Shown here one piece after another: positions 38,501 to 47,080 of a stretch of DNA of 64,000 bases. Within the stretch, counting starts at the first letter, position 1. Each line of letters begins with the position of its first letter. A program made the position numbers and the translations under genes. This DNA is from Ladona fulva (lineage: Eukaryota > Arthropoda > Insecta > Odonata > Libellulidae), in contig KZ308896.1 of assembly GCA_000376725.2 (NCBI GenBank), positions 275,596 to 339,595 on the forward strand, in the 5' to 3' direction. A model generated the notes under the pieces. That model saw only the letters and a list, made by a program, of their open reading frames with translations, was not told the origin of the DNA and searched no databases.

Positions 38501-41500
38501 TTTTCTTCAATATAAAATTCAAAAGTAATTTATTAGTAAATTAATCGAAAGTGAACACCAAAGGAATCTGTGATCAATATTAAAAGTAATAAATTCATTA
38601 TTTCAGAAATGAGTTTGGATGCAGATGCGCTGCTTATTATTCCTTAGCATCTTCCTTTAAAGAAAAACCAACTCTAAAGTTAAATCTTAAGCTAAGGGAG
38701 CATAATATGTTTTGCAAGTAATTCCTGGGAATGTGAACGGAAAGAAGTTTTCAATGTAAACATGTTGTATAAATCACCTAACCTAATTTTAAGCGTGCGT
38801 AAACTTCTTATCGAGGCTATAACAAAAAAATCATGAATGCTAAGGTTTGAAGAAAGAACTTAATAGTTTTCCTTGCAATGTCGTTCCACGAACTTTGGCC
38901 GAATATGATAGAATTTAATCATAAATATTCTTTCCTTGTCTGCAATTTACTTCTATGATGCATTTTACTTTCTCTTCTCTCAATTACTTCCTTATTATGT
39001 GATAGAATTGATTTAAAAACATTGAGCCCAAGCGTTCCTTCTGCTAATCTACTTCAAGAATGCAGTAATTTGTAACTCTCGACTTACTCTTCTAGATTCC
39101 AAAGCCTTCCTTATGATGTAATAAAAAAAGGTCATCATAAGTAAAATCACTTGGGTAATCATTACATTATTGCATATATGTGGAAACTCTTAATATACAT
39201 GATCCAAGCTTATCACTCCTATCCTAATTAAAGGTGAGAGCAGCAGTTAATCTCTGCTTGTTACATTTCTGGAAGAGCCAATACCAACTTTTGTGGTGGT
39301 TGGAGTAATAGAAGTAAAAAAATCCTGAGAATTCAAACAACTAAACTTGCCTTTTCCTGAATTTTTGCCCACTTATTGTGTCCACTCACATGTTCATTAA
39401 TTCTTCTTCAACAAGCTTATGAAGAGCTAAATTTTATTGCTTAGCATAGCACCCAATACAGCCTGATGTTATATTATTTTTCCTGATCCCTGATTATCTT
39501 TGTGTGTGAATTCATTTTGGAATACCAAAGACATGAACAATCTGAGTTTTACTAAAAGTTCCATATGCTGCTTTTTCTATTAATGGAACGTTTTCTGGTG
39601 AACTAGTGAAATGTATTTCCATAGATTGTAACCCAATGTTGGCTTCTCTATTCCTAATTCTGAAGAAAATTTGGAAAAAAAGAAGAAGGGCAATTCCCAA
39701 ATCCCTTCTTGTTGAATAGTTTGCACTGAGTAAGTATTTCAGATAATGTATTCTTATTTATATAGAAGATCGTCACAGAAATCAACACATTTCTCTCACA
39801 ACAATAAAGGAGGTGAGGATTGTCAACGAACTTCTTTAAGTATTAATTAATCAATACTTCAAAACACTTGGAAGATACTTTATATAGTTTGGTAGGATTG
39901 TAGCAGCTTGCGTGAGTGTGTCTAGCCTCGTCATCAAGACTGCTATACAAAATTCCACAGATATAAATGCGAAGACAGTGATTCATACGGTACTGCAAGG
40001 AAGAGGTTATATTTATGACAAACCCCATAATGCAATCACTGATGCCTTGAAGTTTTAATCTTTGCAATATATATGGCAATCTTTGACCATCTAACTTGTT
40101 TTATTTGACTATCTATAAAGTTTTCAAACTATTTTCCATTTTCTTCAGAAATAGCAGTAGATGCTCTTTTGGGTGTATGAAAACTCCCTTTTTGGAGACT
40201 ATTACAAAATTTAAGCAATTAAAAATAAGGCAATGATCATTTTTTACTAAAGCTTAACTTCCTCTTCACTGAAGAGTGAAGATTCCTTTATTACGTGAAA
40301 TACTTGATTTATAAAACATTTCTTAATGGATTCCTTCAAGAAATTTGATTAAGAAATATAACAATTGTAATCATTTTACCCTTTATTAATAAACTTTAAG
40401 AAAGAGAATTTATTTGTGGGAAAAATCTTCGGAACTGAAGGAAAAACCTAATACTTGCACTCGTGGGAAAAAATTAGTAAAATTTCATCCATCCATCCCT
40501 CATCATTCCTGATTACCAAATGAATACGCTCTGGCATGAATTTAAATATGCATGTGATAGAATTTAATCATAAATGCTCTTTTCCTGCCTGCAATTTACA
40601 TCTTTGTTGCACCTCACTTCCTCTTTACTCAATTGCTTCTTTATTATATGACAGAAGTGTACATATACAGAAATTATTACTCATTAACTATTTACATGGT
40701 ATGATACACGATAAAGTATATTTTATATAGTAAGAATAGCTTTTGTAAACATTTAATGTTCAGCAGAAAATTGTTAGATATCATTATCGGGAAATTAATT
40801 TTGTTATTACAACCCTTACCGAGTAAGCACATAATTTTAAGGCTCCAGACCATGGAAGCCCAGCTGTTAGGATTGCAAAGGGCAAAGCAGCCATGTGTAT
40901 TTCACCATGGATCAGTTTGCAGGTGATACCTACACAGTAGGGGGTTGTGGTTTTTCTCATTTGCTTCCCCTTTCATTTTTCCCTTTTGTTTCCACACGGG
41001 AACACCTAGGTTCAAGCAAGTCTTATATTTCATTCAATGTGTTATTCTTCCGACATAATGCTTGCCATTCCTGTTTTAGGAAGTTTACTCGCCACCTCAC
41101 CCATCATCTTGACCCAGTTTATTATGTAGATTTTAGTGTAAATGAAAGGTTTTGAGAAATCCAGCAGATCTGCTGTAACCATTTGCGCCATGTTTCTAGC
41201 GCAGATGTGGGGTGAGGAAAGGTTTTGGCACCCTGACGCTCCTTAATAAGTGCTAAGGTTTCCATGCAAAGCATGCCTTTCAGAATAGGAACAATTAGTG
41301 AGATTTTAGTTATTTTTTATCTGCAAAGGAGGAAGGTTGATGTAGCTGGATTTTACCCTTCAACTCAGCTCTCCTTAAAACTCAATCAATCAAAAAACAA
41401 ATCATTTTTTTACTTGTTTTCGATCATGGCTGTACACATTCAAGCTGGAATTTATGAGTGCCTTCTTTTATGTCTTTTTGTTTGATTTTCTACCAGATGA

Positions 41501-43698
41501 AAATTTTTTAGTGAAAATATTCTAACCCATATTAAATAAAAACTGAAATTTGGCTGCCATTGACTAACATGTGTGTCAAGCTGGACTTACTTGGCATGCA
41601 GTTGACACACATGTGCAGCAAGCAACACCAATCTGCTGATGAATGTACATTAGCAAATTACGACAAAAAATTAACTAACTGTGGAAATTCATGTAAATTG
41701 TTGAATTTCCAAAATAGCGATCAGCTGACCCTTTTCCTTCTGTCTTCAATGACTGTTTTTTTTTTGTTGACATTTTCTGTAGTCTTGAAAAAAATTCAAA
41801 TGCAAAATATATAGAAGTATTTTTTTACGAGTTCATAAAACAATAATAAATGTAAGCATAAATAATAATTAATTGTTCATTTACATACATTATGAACATA
41901 ATGAGAAGTCAAAGTGAAAGTTTGGAATACACAGTTTTTCTGATTGTTCATGCATGCTCTACCCATCATTAGCATGGATAATTGAGCATTCACTGTGGTT
42001 AGACATATGAAAAGGCTTCTAAATCTTCCTGAATGAATTGATTCATTTATCAAATCTGCAGATGAAGTCAGACTATTTTCAATTGCTCCAAGCTCATGAC
42101 TTAAGAAATGACAAAACTCCTTCACAATAGGGTTAAATAGCATGACTTATCTAAGGATAAGTAAATGGAAAATGCATGTTAATGGATATGTACAAAAGTG
42201 TCATGGAAAGTAGTCAAGAGCCAAATCACGTTCTCGTAAAAATGCAGTTTAATGTAATCAAAGCACAGCTGAAATGTAATAGAAAACGAAGAGATATCAT
42301 CTCCAATCCACAAACGAAGTATGAATTAAAGAACCCTGTTATAAACGTACACAGGATTAAAATATACTGAAAGTAACACTGCACTATTTCACTTAAGCAT
42401 GTTTTTCCAAAACAAAATGTTATTATTAGGACAATCAAAGGCTTTCATAACAACAGTTTTTTTTTAATTTAAACAGAAATTGACTTTTAAGTGATCTGAA
42501 ACCAAAACTGCGACTATCGAACGATTTATATTAAATTACTGAACTTCGTAAATCTTAAGCAACATCGTTTATATATTTACAAACTTCCGAACCAAGAAAC
42601 CCATCTATGACTTCTATTTTTCTCTGAAAGTCCCCGTCCACGGTGGAGCACATTTTATTACTACCAGAAAGTTTTCCTCGCTACTTGTCCTCATCACCGT
42701 TCAAGAAAACTTATAATTTATGATATTCAATGGATCCTGAAGAATTTCGTTCTTTCGGTTGACATCTAGAGCCAACGAAGCTCATGGTCAACGGATATTT
42801 CCATATTTTCTATGGGATTTTGAGGTGAATATTCAATCGCTTAGAAACTACTAAGGCAGAAAAAGGCTGCAATCGACCAAGACAAAAATATATCTTCACA
42901 TGCTCACTATATTTAAAGAAAAATTTCAAGAAGGCCAAGGGTGGCCATTCGGTATTTTGGGAAAGGTCAATACATTGGTGATGATAACGGGAATTTTTGG
43001 GAGAATATAAAATATAATAAAATCCTTGAATGGTCCAGTGTGTGCTATGGAAATCTCTTGTACTACTTCAAACCTGGGAGCCTCAGAAAATTCATCTACA
43101 TTGATGTAATATCTACCCAGCAGCACTGAATGATTTCAGTGATTACCTACAGAGGTACAGGAATTTTAAACCCAAGGGTTAAGAGGAAATACTCATTCAA
43201 AGTAAAGGCTGCCAAATATATGGCTGGAATATAAATTAAAGCAAATATATCAGAATGATCCAGGTGTGTTAGGCTTTGGTTAGAAAGTTTTCCACAGACC
43301 TTTTTTGTACGTATACGCGCAAAATTTACAGACATAAATAGATTAATCTCATTGGAGTTTACTGAGTAAAAGAATGAAAAACTAGGATCGAATAAATATG
43401 TAATAGAAGGCGCAATAACATGACTGGAAAACGAGATTTAGTGCTCAGATGAACCCAAAATGCAGTAAATAACATCGTATGTAATAATTGAATGACACCG
43501 AAAGACAGCGCAAGAACTGCAGATAAAGCTATGTCTAAAACATAACATAAATCGTGATTCCATAACTACCTCGTCGTCTGAATCATTTTCAGTGTCTTCT
43601 ATTTCCTTGATTTTCTCTGGAGTTAAATCTTTACTGCTAGTAGCTAATGACTCCATTCCACTGTCACCTTCCTCCACTAAAGATACAAAAACTTCCAT
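14521..43698 (-). CDS. tomm22: TOM22, mitochondrial import receptor subunit (complete, four coding exons over 29 kb)
   Basis: Coding exons in transcript order are 43698-43570, 30168-30057, 20469-20342 and 14580-14521. Joined they give 142 codons plus TAG; human TOMM22 is also 142 residues. TOM22 is a tail-anchored outer-membrane protein that receives presequences from TOM20 on its acidic cytosolic side and organises the TOM40 channel. The acidic N-terminus ends ENDSDDE-DLDETL. Next comes the family signature ERLWGLTEMFPERVR, then the transmembrane helix within NASWIFFTSSALLFAPVII, a Gln-rich stretch, and the conserved ILLGPN tail. Exon phases agree at every junction, and donors and acceptors are GT/AG, although the acceptor before exon 2 (TTTATAAG) has a weak pyrimidine tract. 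The fruit-fly orthologue is called maggie (mge). The start is the first ATG, in context AACTATGG. Confidence 0.95.
15125..15550 (+). pseudogene. Mariner transposase N-terminal remnant
   Basis: The frame-shifted plus-strand reading gives CGKTATET, then CLSKMFKWFLHFKSSCEDDT and PGGRPMM. These fit the mariner helix-turn-helix region (VGKTATET...VFKWHKRFKEGRxxxEDDPRxGRP). An end-like TTGGTTCAATAAGTTCTTGG occurs near 15129. It is very decayed and the catalytic half is absent. Confidence 0.55.
15534..15642. repeat. AT-rich (TAA/ATT) low-complexity tract
   Basis: Imperfect runs of ATAATA and AATTG with internal inverted symmetry directly follow the mariner remnant. Confidence 0.7.
15966..16159 (+). 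mobile_element. Long fold-back element, copy 1 (tRNA T-arm/B-box palindrome)
   Basis: A head (GGGTAAGGGTGACTTTGCG ... GGTGCGCACCCAGG) is followed by a near-perfect inverted repeat centred at 16093. Left arm 16019-16092 and right arm 16094-16159 differ mainly by eight extra bases in the left arm around 16062-16070. The right arm contains CTGGGTTCGATTCCCGG, which folds as a tRNA T-arm and matches the Pol III B-box GGTTCGANNCC. The left arm carries the complement. No A-box is seen. The block 15966-16175 is identical to 19192-19401, including the 18 bases after the palindrome, and begins right after a single N. This copy may therefore be an assembly artefact. Confidence 0.75.
16479..17169. mobile_element. 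Non-autonomous hAT element with 8-bp target duplication
   Basis: The ends are CAGTGCTTCCCAAA and TTTGGGAACCACTG, inverted repeats of hAT type. ATATAGAT flanks both sides (16471-16478 and 17170-17177), the eight-base duplication expected of hAT insertions. The 691-base interior has no transposase motif, so it depends on an enzyme supplied elsewhere. GGGGGCG-rich stretches lie just inside both ends. Confidence 0.9.
17308..17484 (-). CDS. Unassigned exon-like ORF inside the piggyBac ends
   Basis: On the minus strand TTTTATTTATAG, a usable splice acceptor, is followed by 58 open codons and TAG. The peptide starts DVVDFIINIRHLKDKIIENV, is acidic in the middle (SDFSSVMDDDGVSPSEIDD), and ends VHKIFQEL. 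The composition looks protein-like, unlike most chance ORFs here. It lies about 70 bases inside the left piggyBac end and antisense to the transposase remnant. It could be a captured host terminal exon, a second element gene, or chance. I do not recognise the family and found no upstream exon. Confidence 0.3.
   Translation of the reverse strand, partial: DVVDFIINIRHLKDKIIENVLFELYNDSDFSSVMDDDGVSPSEIDDLHIYVHKIFQEL
18290..18860 (+). pseudogene. piggyBac transposase C-terminal half (decayed)
   Basis: 18320-18502 reads SINIFYNKYMGGVDRLDQ, the signature YNxxMGGVDxxDQ that holds the third catalytic Asp. 18640-18700 reads LPRQHIPKQYADKKY, followed by YYCNHCLGKPALRVVECFK and AYHTF, the C-terminal cysteine-rich domain that binds the element ends. 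A stop and frameshifts separate these blocks. The N-terminal half with the first two catalytic Asp residues is not found in 17490-18290. Confidence 0.8.
19192..19383 (+). mobile_element. Long fold-back element, copy 2, with 13-bp target duplication
   Basis: ATTATTACATATG flanks the element at 19179-19191 and 19384-19396. The sequence is identical to 15966-16157. The palindrome is centred at 19319 and the B-box-like GGTTCGATTCC lies in its right arm. A 13-bp duplication fits insertion by LINE machinery rather than by a cut-and-paste transposase. It sits in the 3' part of the piggyBac element, so it is younger than that insertion. Confidence 0.85.
20342..20469 (-). CDS. tomm22: TOM22 exon 3 (transmembrane segment)
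   Basis: Completes the Gly codon and reads LYKFGCNASWIFFTSSALLF then APVIIEFERSQMEEMQRQQ. The first block is the tail-anchor helix and the second the start of the intermembrane-space tail. The acceptor is preceded by TTTTTTCTCAG and the donor is GTAAGC. Confidence 0.96.
20470..22121. other. TOM22 intron 2, first part: nothing recognised
   Basis: No ORF or repeat motif is supported. A pyrimidine-rich stretch runs through about 20720-20960. Confidence 0.45.
22125..23238 (+). mobile_element. Mariner element, 3' truncated, transposase broken
   Basis: The left end is ACAAGGGCTGTATGATAAGT after TAT/TA. The transposase starts at 22306 in context GCCACCATGG. Residues 1-129 are open and give the paired HTH region (MCEEIKVKLHAVYEDHAP, RYWFNEFKHGR, MRKLSARWVPRLLT). 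TAG at 22693 then ends the frame and later parts lie in other frames. KKVLFHHDNPPTHSS carries the second Asp and HPPYSPDLASCDFFLF the third, as in D,D34D mariners. The first block is blurred (FHDCRRNMDP for VDETWIHHY). Sequence like ATTEAYF at 23237 joins abruptly to an unrelated repeat, so the 3' inverted repeat is missing. Confidence 0.88.
23240..24610. repeat. Inverted/tandem repeat complex of unknown class
   Basis: 23244-23310 (GAGCATGCTGTTATACCTCT ... GGCATTTAATCC) is the reverse complement of 24113-24176. Weaker similarity extends the arms to about 100 bases, with about 770 bases between them. A roughly 185-base unit is then tandemly repeated (about 24113-24300 and 24301-24480), sharing GCATGCTCTT-CTTATAAA and CCTATTTTT-G. 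24520-24610 matches, in inverted orientation, 59260-59340. The family recurs at 59200-59640. No transposase is recognised. Confidence 0.65.
24678..24739 (+). repeat. Two 23-bp direct repeats
   Basis: TACACGATGCAAAAGTAAGT plus GAA occurs at 24678-24700 and 24717-24739. Possibly a replication slip or an insertion footprint. Confidence 0.7.
25385..26105 (-). pseudogene. Pogo/CENP-B-like DNA transposase remnant
   Basis: Read from 26105 down: YRWEKDIIQSG, HDRFLEARA, LQQWAMVTAFQFLLDEFKF and SQSWEDYFKRSQRINQR form the DNA-binding half. DYVINRDQTGCKYHINVRRT then holds the first DDE Asp, and KNVYVICAKSGKLTSDVYKE with FTDYVRKN follows near the second. Two frame breaks and stops separate the parts. The 3' end with the last catalytic residues is absent below 25385. 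It is related to the fragment at 5250-5742, so this family has at least two copies here. Confidence 0.65.
26110..27855. other. TOM22 intron 2: no recognisable gene
   Basis: Short ORFs only (for example 27098-27298 on minus), none with recognised motifs. Confidence 0.45.
27860..28105 (+). pseudogene. Coiled-coil ORF1-like retrotransposon remnant
   Basis: One frame, with one stop, reads DRVMQKLRSEIHNLVEKEL, then INTQEKQLDSLEQYSQKN and FLLLHSLQENHNEN. The heptad-like Leu spacing and the LEQYSxxNxxxxHxxxE pattern match the end of the coiled coil in LINE ORF1 proteins. No RNA-binding domain or reverse transcriptase follows. Confidence 0.45.
28463..28745 (+). pseudogene. Decayed coding-like segment, family unknown
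   Basis: One frame reads FPNDISNTLSTNENEFFPNL, TSPSSTPHVTMNNQLNEIAT and QHQQALLATP. A single frameshift then leads to LIDAQSTLAHLDEIRSLANS and DEFMYTLLWTDNAL, and TAA. The amphipathic, low-stop content over about 94 codons looks like a former protein C-terminus. I do not recognise it. Its closeness to the ORF1-like segment may mean one element. Confidence 0.3.
28750..30050. other. TOM22 intron 2, last part: nothing recognised
   Basis: AT-rich DNA without supported features. Confidence 0.45.
30057..30168 (-). CDS. tomm22: TOM22 exon 2
   Basis: 37 codons plus one base, with donor GTAAGT. It holds DETLAERLWGLTEMFPERVR, the most recognisable TOM22 block, and ends SAWSTVK plus the first base of a Gly codon. 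Confidence 0.95.
30960..31105. repeat. Palindrome-rich repeat, partner of 36125-36215
   Basis: CCTAGTAA at 31039-31046 pairs with TTACTAGG at 31057-31064. AGTAAAAGTATGAA occurs twice, near 31000 and 31090. The reverse complement of 30995-31035 resembles 36155-36205 (GTATACATTTCGACCCTGAG, CATACTT). It may be a MITE pair or the ends of a larger lost element. The rest of 30170-31420 shows nothing else, except a MITE-end-like GGCCTGTTTCTATAACGCTG near 30331. Confidence 0.35.
31422..31900 (-). mobile_element. hAT element 3' part with C-terminal dimerisation domain
   Basis: The outer end is CAGGGTTGTCCAACCT at 31422-31437, a typical hAT terminus. Inside, the minus frame 31892-31653 reads MKSLLGSMYICKQLFS and KYTKSKVRTKI. 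It matches the hAT C-terminal block (FGSxYxCEQLFSxMKxTKSKxRxxL) that mediates transposase dimerisation. The 5' part is missing, so the copy is dead. Similarity is to the GTF2IRD2/ZBED-type hAT proteins, by motif only. Confidence 0.65.
32359..32550 (+). other. Short unassigned ORF
   Basis: 63 codons reading MASYQSALGRLAGVSDTDLL and LSQLKILNDNAPRNQ. The composition is protein-like, but I do not recognise it. It lies 560 bases before the CR1/Jockey-like LINE and could be its displaced leader. A single N at 32665 separates them. Confidence 0.25.
33110..35806 (+). mobile_element. CR1/Jockey-like LINE, 5' truncated, with (TCTA)n tail
   Basis: The ORF2 remnant begins inside the linker before reverse transcriptase (TPWMSETILSLMRQRDTLLN). 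It continues through SSATGVDGIPIQFIHKIL, NPLQSGFRCYHRTSTAL, LALIDLSKTFDSV, GVPQGSTFGPLLFSLYLQNL and LYADNLQIYLS. The thumb domain follows (LKNLGVHLDQSFTW, FPIFDYCDTLMNE). The catalytic YADD reads YADN, so it would be inactive even if open. Only a few frameshifts and stops occur (near 33394, 33842, 34400, 35016). It ends with CAATAAAGG and about 4.5 TCTA units. Confidence 0.85.
35807..36686. other. TOM22 intron 1: unassigned, with repeat partner at 36125-36215
   Basis: Contains the inverted relative of 30995-31035 at about 36125-36215. A short ORF at 35816-36043 has no recognised motif. Confidence 0.35.
36690..37380 (+). mobile_element. LINE 3' end fragment
   Basis: The ORF 36690-36977 reads MEFRRGVGMGVRFKLPSYIG, NHILKIKEHKQKTDI and VNKGIGEWNTLPREIL. 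It matches the end of CR1/Jockey polymerase proteins (RGHxxKL...DxRKxFFxxRVxxxWNxLP). It is followed by a 3' UTR-like stretch ending GCAGCATGAATTTAAATAAG and TAAATA. Only the last part of the element inserted, as is common for LINEs. It differs from the element at 33110. Confidence 0.65.
37381..43569. other. TOM22 intron 1, remainder: no gene; local repeats
   Basis: 38906-39005 and 40551-40655 are direct repeats sharing GATAGAATTTAATCATAAAT and CTGCAATTTAC. A perfect 13-bp hairpin has arms 41567-41579 and 41602-41614 (ACATGTGTGTCAA). ORFs here are short and unrecognised. Confidence 0.5.
43570..43698 (-). CDS. tomm22: TOM22 exon 1
   Basis: 43 codons starting MEVFVSLVEEGDSGMES and ending ENDSDDE, phase 0, with donor GTAGTT. 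The acidic, Ser/Thr-rich content fits the cytosolic presequence-binding domain. This is the least conserved part of the family. It is assigned here by frame, charge and length rather than by identity. Confidence 0.85.
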
Positions 43699-45700
43699 AG
43701 TTATGGTAAACAACTTCCAATCCAAATTACAACCACTTGTAATCGAATAAAGAGAAACCTTTTCCTACTGCTGGCCTCGTGCGGCATAGATCGTATAAAA
43801 CAGGAAGTTTCGGGAGTCAAGTCTAATATTGAAAGTAAGTTTCAAGATATGTGTAAGCTAGCATTTCTACCAACTTGACAAACAATTTTTGTATATTTTG
43901 CGTAAAAACAATATATTTATGTGTATGCGTGTATTATATTTACTGTCAACGCGTTGAATATATCGGTACTTCAAACAGATTCAAAACTGTTCGCACAGTT
44001 GTCAAGTTGATCTGTGACATTGATGTAATTCGAAGATATCTTCGCTGGGTGTAACGACTAAAATTTGCAGGGTTCTTGACGTTTAGATAGGTATCCTTCA
44101 CGGATTAAACTAAATATGTTCTTCAAATTACGGATTTTCAATACTTTTCTTTCTCAGTCAATTGAACTAGAATACTTCGAAAGTGAAAGGACCACGTAGA
44201 AATTTACGTTGGAGCGTAGTGAAGGCATCCACGGTAAAATTAAAATTTTTCAGATTTTGAAGGAGACGGTCAGTAATCAATTTCTAGGATTTCAGGAGCT
44301 GCATTCCCATGAAAGAAATAGTATATCTTCCGACCACCGCAACTCCATTTGGCTTTCGACTTGAGTGATAAGAGTTTTAAATGAAAGAATATCGTACTTT
44401 ATCATATCCACCATAATAGGATTTTCTCTTCAGTTTAGAACACTCAATTATTACCACGTTTGATATTGTTTCCGTATTTCTTCATCATCGAAACCAACGT
44501 ATCACACCCCCCTATTTGTGGTCACAGAAGTCATCTGCAGCCGTTTGCATCAATCAGTACACGAGTTAATGAAGGTGATGGTGCCTCCGAAATGTCACGT
44601 ACTGCATCTGTGAAGATGACAATGCTGTTGAACCATTACCTTCGTTAAGGAACTGAAAAGATTATTTATCCAATGTACAATTTAGGTTTCATATTTATCT
44701 CAATGCACCATAAGGATCGCTTTTGCAATATGTATGCATTGAAGCAGATTATCAGGATTTATGTTCCTACAAGAAGATTAGTCTAAAATTAAAATATTTT
44801 TGTCAATCATCAGACTTGACTTTTTCTGCCTTTTGGCACCAACTGATTCTAGCATGTTCTAATATCTTGCAAAAATGGGTTTTTTTCTTAAACATGCATG
44901 TACCTCTGTTAAAGAAAACACGATTTAAATTGATCCACGACTCCAACGAGTGCGGTTACCTCTTATAAAATAGTCAATTGTGGAAGATTCTTAAATGAAA
45001 ATGGTTATCCTGAGGAATTTATATTCTATTGATCCAAACCATTTATTTATCTCTGTGACAGTACCCGAAGAGGCATTCTCTTTTCTCCTAATAAAAATCT
45101 CATTGCCTTTCAATTTTCATAACATTTAAAATGTGGTTGATGTTAAACTTTGAAAAATTAAGTTTGGAAAAAAATGGTTAATCAAATTAGTTTGGTGCTA
45201 CTACCTACTTTAAAGATTATATTCATCACATCTAGTTAAGATACTTCATAGCATAATTTATGAATGTATTGGAAAGGTATTTAATTTTCCAATGGATTTA
45301 CTCTGCATTTACAAGTATCTTCACAAAAAAAACTTGGGAGTTTTACTTATTCAGACAGTCTTATACTACTGGAATGAATTCATGTGGTGGACTGCAAAAT
45401 ATAAGCTCCATGGCAGACTATTAACTAATTGAATTGAAGGAAAAGGTCCTCAATCGTAGAGGCAGAAATAATGGCTATATGTAATGCATTTTCATCAATA
45501 CAGGGTGTATTAATGAACTTTTCTCATTCTAAATATATTTCTTCATCAAATGTTAATGCATAATACATACATTCAATTAATAAGAATTTAATACACACAA
45601 TAACACTTAAATTTATAATTGAAGAGCAACAATTTTCATACTGCTATCATTTCTTCAAAATTAATTCAATTAATAATCGATTAATTTGACTAATCTTGTT
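43699..45700 (-). other. Upstream region of TOM22
   Basis: No other coding exon is supported. The first few hundred bases above 43698 probably hold the TOM22 5' leader and promoter, with a few CG sites. No TATA box or initiator can be singled out. Confidence 0.35.
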
Positions 45701-45703
45701 TAG

Positions 45704-47080
45704 ATGTTAATCCATGATGTCCTTGTCTCCTTTGCTTCTAAACACTTCTTCATTTGTTATTCTTTCAACTCAGCTCATATTCAACATCTTATGGTAGCAC
45801 CAGGCTTTAAATGCATCCATTCTTCTTTTTCCTTGTATCCCAACATTCCACAACCATACAAAACAACACTCCATACATATGCTTTCAAGAATCTCCTCCT
45901 TGTATCTAGATCAATATTTCTATTATTAAGGATGTTTTTCTTCGAGTTGAAGGCAATCTTAGCTTGTTGAATCCTACTTATTATTTCTCTTTTACATCTT
46001 TATTATTATTATCTTACCATCTTTTGTGATTCTGCTTCCCAAATAGTTAAAATTCTTGAATCTCTTCCAGTTGTTCCGTACCTAACAAAATATTTATCCT
46101 CTGCTCCTGGGCTTGATCTGTGCTGCATATCATTACTTTTGTTTTCTTACTATTTATTTTCATATTGTATTTCTTGAGAATTTGGTCCATTTCATTTACA
46201 ATGTTTTTTAAGTCTTCCACTGTGTTTGTAATCACAGCAACATCGTCCGCATATCTTATCATGTCAATTTTCTTTCCATTCATCTTGACCCCTACCTCCA
46301 GTATTTCTCTCACTTCATCTATAGCTTCTTGAATGTATGCGTTAAACAATATAGGAGAGAGAGGACATCTTTGTCTTATGGTTGCCTCTTCCATGCTATT
46401 TTGACCCCTGATCACAGCCAACTCGTCCTTGTATAGACTGAAAAATCACTCTCCCATCCTTAAATTTTAATCCCGATTTCTTTAGTATTTTAAACATCAT
46501 ATACCAGTTGACATTATCGAATGCTTTCTCAAGGTCAATGAATGCAACATAAGTTGGTTTGTTTTTCCTCACTAGTCTTAGAGCCAGTATGGCCTCTCTG
46601 GGCCCCATTCCTTGTCTGAAGCCAAACTGGTCTTCAGATAGTAACTCTTCTATATTTTTTTGCCACTCTTCTTAGTATAATCTTGATCAGGTTCTTAGAA
46701 GCGTGTGACAAAAGGCAGAGTGTTCTGTGCTGTTCACACTTCCTGGCTGCTGACTTTTTAGGTACAGGAATTATTATGCTCTTTTGGAAATCCTTGGGGA
46801 TTTCTCCAGTGTCATAAATGTCTCTGATAAGCTGTAAGAGTTCCCTTTTGATTCCATCTCCAGCTTTCTTAAGCAGTTCAACAGGAATGTCATGAAAACT
46901 GGCTGCTTTTTTGTATCTTAGTTCTTTAAGAACAAAATCACACTAGTAGTTCTTTAAGAACAAAATCACACTAGTAGTTCTTTAAGAACAAAATCACACT
47001 TCAGCTGTGATTTTATTAGAAGACTAGCAGTTAGTGAAGGGACAATGCCAACATTCTTACAGATACGATTCTTGATTCTT
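45704..47080 (-). mobile_element. RTE-like LINE remnant (reverse transcriptase)
   Basis: Minus-strand blocks in order are: HDIPVELLKKAGDGIKREL, TGEIPKDFQKSIIIPVPKK, AFIDLEKAFDNVNW, RQRCPLSPILFNAYIQE, IRYADDVAVITNTVEDL, KINSKKTKVMICS, then downstream WCYHKMLNMS and VERITNEEVF. The catalytic YADD is intact, but frames change near 46400, 46610 and 46640. A 28-bp tandem repeat lies inside it. The domain order and style differ from the LINE family at 5913 and 58150. The clade is inferred. Confidence 0.8.
46922..46999. repeat. 28-bp tandem repeat, 2.8 copies
   Basis: The unit TTCTTTAAGAAC-AAAATCACAC-TAGTAG starts at 46922, 46950 and 46978. The copies are identical, and the array lies inside the LINE coding remnant. 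Confidence 0.95.
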
